DNA from: Diphasiastrum complanatum | Lineage: Eukaryota > Streptophyta > Lycopodiopsida > Lycopodiales > Lycopodiaceae | Assembly (NCBI GenBank): GCA_029204225.1 | Contig: CM055106.1 | Coordinates: forward strand, 19,726,149-19,790,148 | Reading direction: 5' to 3' | Length of the DNA stretch: 64,000 bases | Shown here: positions 57,675 to 64,000 of the stretch, in pieces | Position numbering within the stretch: position 1 is the stretch's first letter | Layout of the letters: the number at the start of each line of letters is the position of its first letter | Made by a program: the position numbers and the translations under genes | The notes under the pieces: model-generated | Database searches by the model: none | What the model was told of the DNA's origin: nothing | Seen by the model: only the letters and a program-made list of their open reading frames with translations

Positions 57675-60600
57675 ATGGTGCAATCCGACCTTTTCGGTCT
57701 GTGGGACGAGGTAGACATTGTCAGGCGGGTTGCCGACAAGGCCAACAAGACCGGTCAAAAGATCGTGCGCTGCCGATACTGTCTCGTCAAGTTTGCTGCA
57801 TCCCTCACTCGCCTTAAAGGCCATCTGCTCGGTGCACGCGCCAAAAATGGTGCCACCTTGAATGCTGCCCCTTGTGGCAGCATGACCGTCCCCGACAGGC
57901 AGCGACTACTGGACACCTACGGGCCGCGGCTCGTGGCAGGGGAGAACACCATTTCGGAGGGCATTCTCCGATTTTGCACCGCTCCTTATGTGGCTGACCC
58001 AGAGTTGCTGCCTGCTTGGTTGGCACGCACGAGGAGAGGGAGTGCATCCTCCTCCGGTCCCTTTGCCCCTCATCCCCCTCAGACAGTTTTGCCTCACACA
58101 CCCGCATCTGCTCAAATTCCGGTGGATCCCGTCCCATCGCGTTCGCCAGTTGCCACTGCGGTTCCACCACCACCCACTGTTGCTCGCACTCCACCAGTCT
58201 ACGACTTTCTCATGGACTCTTCGCCACCCGAGCAGGCCCAGGATGCTACTGGGCGGGCCTTCGAGGATGTGGAAGAGATCCCTTCTTCCTTCCCTTCCCA
58301 TCCGGATGACCTCCTCAGCTAGCAGTTTTCGTACCCCATGCCAGATGTTGCCCCTCCACCAGTGCACCCCACCTATGCTGCTGCACCCATCCCTGCCAGT
58401 GCATCCCACTCTCCCCATTCCACGTCTACAACCGATGCATCCACCAGTGCCCAGCCTGTCGCGTCATCATCCATTCCCGTCACGGTTGGTGCACCGTGCT
58501 GGAGGTCCACCACCCATCGCCCACCAGGGAGAGCCCTTGTGCAGCAGACCATTCGCGGCGCGCATCAGCCGCACATGGACAGAGAGGCCACACAGGCCGT
58601 GGCCAGTCTGATTTACGAGCTGAACCTGCCCTTTGCCATCACCGACTCTGAGCCCTTCAAAAGGGCCTTCCGCCTTGCACAGTCTGTCAGCCCTAGCTGG
58701 AGAGTCCCTAGTTCAGAGGTTGTCCGCACACACATGCTGAGGGATAGGGTTGAGTCCTTGTCTAGAGAGATGGAGCCTCTACATCGGCACTGGGCCACTT
58801 ACGGTTGCAGCATCATGTCCGATGGCTGGACTGATGTCAGGAGGAGGCCGATCCTTAACATACTGGTCTCCAGCTGCATGGGCACATAGTTTTTGAGGGT
58901 AGTGGATTGCAGCAAGGGGGGGAGAGTCATATCTGTAGAGTTCATGTTTGATGTCATCAGGTCTTCCATCCTAGCCATAGGCCCACAACATGTCGTCACG
59001 GTGGTGACGGACAATGCCACGAATTGCATTCAGATGGGTGTACTGCTAGAGGCCGAGTTCCCTCATATTGTTCATACCCCCTGTGCAGCCCACGGCATAA
59101 ACCTTTTGATGGGGGACATTGGAGCACTTCCCTGAGTTAGAGCCATTGTCCGGGAGGCCCTCTTCCTGGTGACTTTTGTCACCAGAAAGAGGCGTGTTCT
59201 TGCCATGTTCCGGGTGTTCAGCCATCTGGACCTCCGTAAGCCAGCCCCCACACGCTTTGCATTCGACTTGGTGGTCATCGACCGTTTGATCAGGTGCAGG
59301 GCCCAGCTTCTACAGATGGTTGCCAGTGATCTTTGGGGTGCCAGTACGTTTCCGCACACTGAGGATGGGGAGCACTTTTCTTCCACGGTGAGGGGAGACC
59401 AGTTCTAGAGGGATGCACAGACATTGTCAGGACTGCTTCGACCACTCTACATTGTGCTCCGCATGGCTGACAGCGAGGGGTCGACACTTGGACTGGTGTA
59501 CGAGCTCATGGACCGGATTGGACAGTTCCTGCAGCTGCCCATCTTGCAGCCAAAGAGGTAAGCGGTACAGTGTTGTAATTGACCTTTATCTTTTCAGTAC
59601 TTGCTAGTTTGTTTTTCTGTCAATGTTAAGTTTTTTCGTAATGCCCTAAACCACATGCCCCTCACCTGCAGGATGACAGAGCTGAAGTTCATATGGGAGA
59701 CGCGGTGGAACTACTTCCACAAGAGTATCCACAGCGTTGCACACATGCTGCATCCCCTCTTCCTCTCTCCGACACAAATCGCAGACAGGGAGCTCGAGGC
59801 CGATTGGCTTCAGTACATTCACAGGGTGGGTCCACACATAGGTTTGGATCCTATCAGGCTCATGGAGGAGCTCGCTGCATTTTGTTTCGGCATGGGCACA
59901 TTCGGACACCCGGCTGCCTAGGATCCAGAGAGGAGGCAGCTACCCATTACCTGGTGGACCATGTTCGGTGGCACATACCCATCTATACAGCGTCTTGCAC
60001 TGCGTGTCCTTTCTCAGGTATGCATCTCATTTTATCCTCCGTTTTTGTGTTTCGTTGAAGTTCCACCTTTGCCACAATGTGCTGAAGTATTTCAATGCAC
60101 GCACCACAGGACTGTGCCGCCTCCGTGTGTGAGCGTAATTGGAGCACATGGGCACTCATTCACACGAGGAGAAGAAACCGGTTGTCAGTGAGTTAGTTGG
60201 AGCGGTTGGTGTTCTATAGCACCAACGCACGTCTCGCCAGGAGACTTCCGACCATTACGAGCGCATTGCAGGTGATAAGCTAATCTTTCATAGCATGTTG
60301 GTTGACTCTTGGTATGTTGGTTTCATTTCTTGATAAAGTTGTCTCTCTGACATGCAAATTTTAAACCTTGCAGACGAAGATATCAGATTTGGAGCGCCAG
60401 GTTGACTTGCCTACGGACAGCACCCATCCCATGCTGCAGATGACTTGGGCACACAGTTGATGGCAGAGAGAGAGAAGGAGCTTGCCGAGATGAGAGAGAG
60501 AGAGCTTGGGCTTGAGCACAGAGAGCCCCCATTGTATGAGGCAGATGAGCCAGTGTTAGAGGATGAGCATGATGAGGATGAGCCCATTCGGGTTGTGTTT

Positions 60601-60952
60601 GCCAGACCAGAGAGGGATGAGGCAGATTATACAGGTGCAGGGCACACGCCACGGGCAGGGCCAGTGGCATACCTACCTATGTCGACATGATGGAGGAGGC
60701 TCTTGATAGAGGACAGAGTGGTTCAGATGCCGGTCCCGCAGATGTTTGGATGCGTGCAGCACAGAGTCATGGCTGTTACTACGACAGCACACCAGAGGAG
60801 GCACCTGATGACTTTCATTGCACAGATTGGGAGGCCATGCAGGGTCTACAGGGTGCACATGATGAGGCACGGGATGAGGCTTGGGTTGATTCAGTTGTGT
60901 TTTTGGAAAGAGTATGTCAATGATAATAGTGAATGGGCAATTTTTGGTTAAA
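57675..60952 (+). pseudogene. hAT transposase with introns (relic)
   Basis: A hAT-superfamily transposase in the BED/DUF659/hATC order. Seen: BED-type finger CRYC...RLKGH (near residue 38); Pro/Ser/Thr linker; DUF659 with IMSDGWTDVRRRPILN, VVTDNATN (second catalytic Asp) and TPCAAHGINLLM; PAPTRFAFDLVV; and the C-terminal dimerisation part WWTMFGGTYPSIQRLALRVL-SQ-DCAASVCERNWSTW, IHTRRRNRL. Three introns restore the frame: 59,558-59,671, 60,018-60,109 and 60,272-60,373, all GT...AG. Stops at 58,320, 58,887, 59,133, 59,406, 59,919 and 60,194 kill it. An acidic tail (DEPVLEDEHDEDEP) follows. It lies in intron 4 of the FMN hydrolase gene, same strand. Confidence 0.88.
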
Positions 60953-61482
60953 GATTTCTAACAAATCGAACACTAGTTAAAGCTTGTGTTTTTGAAAATC
61001 GTCCCATGCAGGATGATTGAAATAAGAGAATTGGTTGGTTACTAGGAGATATGTTGAAGAATAGTATCTACCTTTTGGCAATCAATGCTAAGTTTTATGT
61101 ACGTGGATTAACACTCAACAATTAGCTAAAATTTTTGACTTGAGGTTGAAAAATTGGATTTCCATGGATAGCGCTTGATAAAGCTATTGACATCTATAGG
61201 TGGATGCAATTGTTGAATGCCAAATGTCTCTAGAACACCTGTATATGGAGTTTTGCTAGGAGCTTATATGTATGTATAAGGCTAGGAAATTTCTAATGCC
61301 ATTTTTTGAACAAGAATGACAGGGAATGGGTGTGCTTTGTTCACTCTAAATTGGTCGCTACAAGAGCTAGTGATAGGTGAAGGATGGATGTTGTTGTATT
61401 ATGTATGGGACATCAATAACTACTAGTATCAATCATACAAAACATTTCTCTCCTTGAACTTTTCAATTCAAGGGAGTGAGAA
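60953..61482. other. Unannotated stretch ending in a polypurine tract
   Basis: No clear coding. The last bases (61,469-61,482, CAAGGGAGTGAGAA) look like a polypurine tract directly before an LTR start, so this may be the decayed 3' interior of a gypsy element. Confidence 0.4.
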
Positions 61483-61688
61483 TGTTACATCCCTAATGGA
61501 TACATTTAGACATGCTACCAAGAAAGATACCTTAGGTCCCCTACTTTCAAGGGTGAGTGCCCTTTAGCTTGAGGGCTCAAGGCTATACATTCTAAGCCTT
61601 GAGGGATGATTCATTCTTGGAGAAGCACTTCCAAAAGGATCATGGGCCATGGTGTACGTCTAGAGTTGATTTGCAGTTTTAGGTAGTA
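61483..61688 (+). repeat. Partial LTR
   Basis: It begins TGTTACATCCCTAATGGATA after a polypurine-like tract. The first 35 bases resemble the start of the next LTR (TGTTATGTCACTAATGGACA at 61,689), so it is probably a truncated 3' LTR of a related element. The rest diverges. Confidence 0.45.
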
Positions 61689-62206
61689 TGTTATGTCACT
61701 AATGGACATAACTAGACTCGTCTTTATTTGGGGTAGCGTGCATGCTAGCAAGGAAGGGACCTTAAGTTATGGACTCGGCTCATTACATTCGCCGCATCCA
61801 TTTACACTTACTTTACTTTATGGATAAGTAGGCCTTGGGCCCTTTTTTATTCAGTAGTGACACTTAGACTATATGGTTGGCCTTTGGCCTTATTATTCAT
61901 TATTAGGCCATTTGGACATATTACTGGAGAGTGGGGGCCTTCTTGGAGGGCACACTATTTTCCCTCCCAGTTGGGCCCTAGCCACAGGAAGCTTCCTTTT
62001 AGGGCTTCCTCTTGGCTATAAGTAGGGAAACTGTGTCATTTGTTATTCAGCTGATGATATTGATCTCTCTCTTTAGCGTCCTTAATCTCTCTCTTTCCTG
62101 CTTTCTAGGGTTAAGTCTTGCTTATGTGCTGCTTTCATAGCTTAAGTCTTGCTTATGTGATGCTTTCATAGCTTAGCTCTAGATCAGCTGTGGCACTATT
62201 CGTAAC
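61689..62206 (+). repeat. 5' LTR of gypsy element H
   Basis: About 518 bp from TGTTATGTCACT to the primer site. It has TATAAGT at 62,017-62,023 and a duplicated 37-40 bp block (AGTCTTGCTTATGTGCTGCTTTCATAGCTTA) near 62,115-62,175. Confidence 0.7.
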
Positions 62207-62207
62207 T

Positions 62208-62219
62208 TGTTATCAGAGC
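62208..62219 (+). promoter_or_regulatory. Primer-binding site of element H
   Basis: TGTTATCAGAGC, one base from the initiator-Met type TGGTATCAGAGC. Confidence 0.7.
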
Positions 62220-62313
62220 ACTTTCCTGATTGTTGAATTTCAGATCCGATTTTCTGATTGGGTGCCCATTTTCCTTGCTGATTTTTCTCTCTTTGTCCGA
62301 TCAGTTTCGTCGC

Positions 62314-63451
62314 ATGGATGAGACCCTTTCTAGCCTCTTCTTCGCTTTGATACCGTTATGACAGGCTTTGCTACTATGCAGTCACAGATTGATTCTTTAC
62401 AGCCTCATGGTCCTGGTAAAGCTCCTGTTTTTCCTTCATTTGGGACTCCCCCTCCATTTGGATTTCCATCTTCCTCTGCTAGTCAGCCTAGTGGTGGACC
62501 GTTCATTCCACCTAACCCACCTCCTGGTTTCTTTTCACGTCCCCCACTTCCTGAGCCACACTTTGCTCGAGACTTTCGTGATAGGATACAGCTTGCTACC
62601 TAATCCGGTTCCTCTGACGGGAACTTATTAGAGAATTGGTTTACTAAGCTTGACACATATTTTCAGATCTACCCTAAGATTGATCCTCAGAAGATCCAGT
62701 TGGCTGCTTTACATTTAGATGGACGCGCCGCCAATGGTGGCGAGTTTATAGAGCTGGTCCTGATCGGGAAGGGCTCCATTTATGGCATACTTTTTGCCGT
62801 GACCTCCGTCATGCTATGATTGATCCTCAGTGGCTCGACCGCCAATGTGATACATTCCGTAGTCTCACTTAGACCAGTGATCTTGCTTCTTATACAGATC
62901 AGTTTATGGAGCTTTCTTATCTTTTCACAGATCTACAGCCCACTGAGCTTATTTCTCGTTACATTGCTGGGCTTCGTGGTGCTTTACGTTATGATGTTTC
63001 TTCCTTCCGTCCTCCCACACTTGTTGAGGCGATGTCTCTTGCCAGTACTTTACAGCATAAGTACTCTGACACCCTTCCTTCCCGCTTCTCCCGACCCCGT
63101 CCTTCTGCTTCATCTTTTCCTGCTACGTCCACCCCTACACCTGCCCCTTCTGTTCCAGCTCTCTCCATTGTCCCTTCGTCTCCTCGTCCTCCGACTCCTC
63201 GACCTGCTTTTGTTCGACGTTACACGTCTGCAGAGTTCGCTGACCTTCAGCAGAAGCGTCTTTGCTTTCGTTGTAAGAATCCTGACCATTTTGCCCGTGA
63301 TTGCCGTCAGCCTCTCCCTACTACTACTGCTGTTTTTTACCATGAGAGCACTACTCCAGATGATTCTGATATCTACATTCATATTTCCGATGAGCCTGAC
63401 CTATGCTTTGAGCCTTCCACTGATTTACTTCCTGCTACTTGCCATGCTCAG
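62314..63451 (+). pseudogene. Gag of element H
   Basis: Gag begins MDETLSSLFF near 62,314, runs through a Pro/Phe-rich part (62,400-62,580), then a capsid core NLLENWFTKLDTYFQIYPKI, AALHLDGRAANGG, RHAMIDPQWLDRQCDTF, DQFMELSYLFTDLQPTELIS, YIAGLRGALRYDV, and a zinc knuckle CFRCKNPDHFARDC (63,262-63,303). There are stops near 62,361 and 62,871 and frameshifts near 62,600 and 62,750. The protein breaks off at 63,451 because a B-family LTR begins there; the protease and the rest would lie beyond the window. Gag builds particles and binds RNA. Confidence 0.82.
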
Positions 63452-63938
63452 TGTTATGTCCATGTCCTGTACAAGGATATCGGAATTATTCCTGACGTGG
63501 ATAGCCGGTCATTCCAGTTGTATGTGGTTACTAGTTATGCTACGTCATTCCGGACGTGGTCATATTAAATAATTAATAATCATATGAGGGCCCAGACCTA
63601 TAATTGGGCATAGGAGCACATGCATGGTGAAGACTGCTTTAATGCAAGAATAGGAGATCAATAGCTCAATTTAGGTTGCATGGGGATCCTAAAGGGAATA
63701 TTCTCTCTTTCTTGAGAAGAATAGGTCTAATGGACACTCGCCCATCCTCCTAATGTGAATTGTGATTCTTGAGCCATTCTTCCTCTCCTCTCTTGTGTTC
63801 TTCACTGTGGCTTGGGGGTGGATTGGTTAGGGTATTGACTAGCCTCTCCATATTGGTTGGGTGGTTCATGCTCCACAGGTGTCCTTTTGGTTTGCATGTG
63901 ATTGGAATCCTGTAGATCTTCACTTGGTGGTTCTTATA
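63452..63938 (+). repeat. 5' LTR of a B-family element inserted in H
   Basis: It starts TGTTATGTCCATGTCC and aligns with the LTR of element B: the start TGTTATGNCCAT, the block GAGG-CCCAGAC near 63,579, and the end part TGGCTTGGGGG...ATTGGTTGGG-GGTT. The length (487 bp) is close to the 478 bp of B. It interrupts the gag frame of H after CATGCTCAG. The element continues beyond the window. Confidence 0.7.
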
Positions 63939-63939
63939 G

Positions 63940-63951
63940 TGGTATCAGAGC
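63940..63951 (+). promoter_or_regulatory. tRNA-iMet primer-binding site
   Basis: TGGTATCAGAGC directly after the LTR, identical to that of element B. Confidence 0.9.
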
Positions 63952-64000
63952 TTGGATCACATCTACCAGGAGGTGGAGCTTGAGGATCTTGGATTTTGCA

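Noticed and set aside
58016-58611. Pro/Ser/His-rich frames overlapping the hAT gene
   Set aside because: They are alternative-frame shadows of the low-complexity linker between the BED finger and DUF659.

Overview
The window is nuclear DNA from a land plant with a large, transposon-dominated genome. The evidence is an intact TMEM234-like membrane protein gene preceded by a plant telo-box, a plastid-type FMN hydrolase (HAD) gene with introns of several kilobases, Ty3/gypsy, Ty1/copia, LINE and hAT relics, and many long GA/CT microsatellites. The very long introns, the DUF7869-type transposon pieces and the LINE style would fit a fern or gymnosperm better than a compact angiosperm. That is inference, and the species cannot be named.

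Layout. 0-1.4 kb: no recognised gene. 1.4-3.76 kb: chromovirus A (minus), gag kept and pol deleted. 4.0-4.47 kb: TMEM234-like gene (minus). 4.65-5.65 kb: copia relic (minus). 6.76-23.67 kb: LTR element B, which has no recognisable coding, split by a complete 10-kb element C (11,474-21,436, exact 5-bp target duplication). C carries gag and protease, no reverse transcriptase, and extra ORFs. 23.7-28.4 kb: mostly unrecognised, with one unidentified ORF and a foldback. 28.6-29.46 kb: front part of a DUF7869-type protein (plus). 29.5-30.75 kb: CCTCT-rich array with hairpins and a SINE-like insert. 30.75-34.26 kb: chromovirus D (minus), pol kept and gag lost. 34.95-35.5 kb: lone LTR with a polypurine tract. 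37.64-38.63 kb: back part of a DUF7869-type protein (minus). 38.63-46.6 kb: element F, a non-chromodomain Ty3/gypsy element (Tat/Athila-like) with gag, PR, RT, RH, IN and a long additional ORF region after pol. 48.2-64 kb: FMN hydrolase gene (plus), four exons visible. Its introns hold LINE pieces, gag/IN scraps, a 162-bp tandem duplication, a spliced-type hAT transposase relic, the 5' part of gypsy element H, and a second B-family LTR that breaks into H.

Only TMEM234 and the FMN hydrolase look like working host genes. The other coding sequence is decayed, and most of its in-frame stops are one C-to-T (or G-to-A) step from Gln, Arg or Trp codons, as expected after long cytosine methylation. 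The most unusual items are the extra ORF cassettes in C and F, the DUF7869 pieces, a LINE 3' end made of hairpin, TTAATAAA and a (CT)n tail, and a repeat array whose hairpin arms have changed together.
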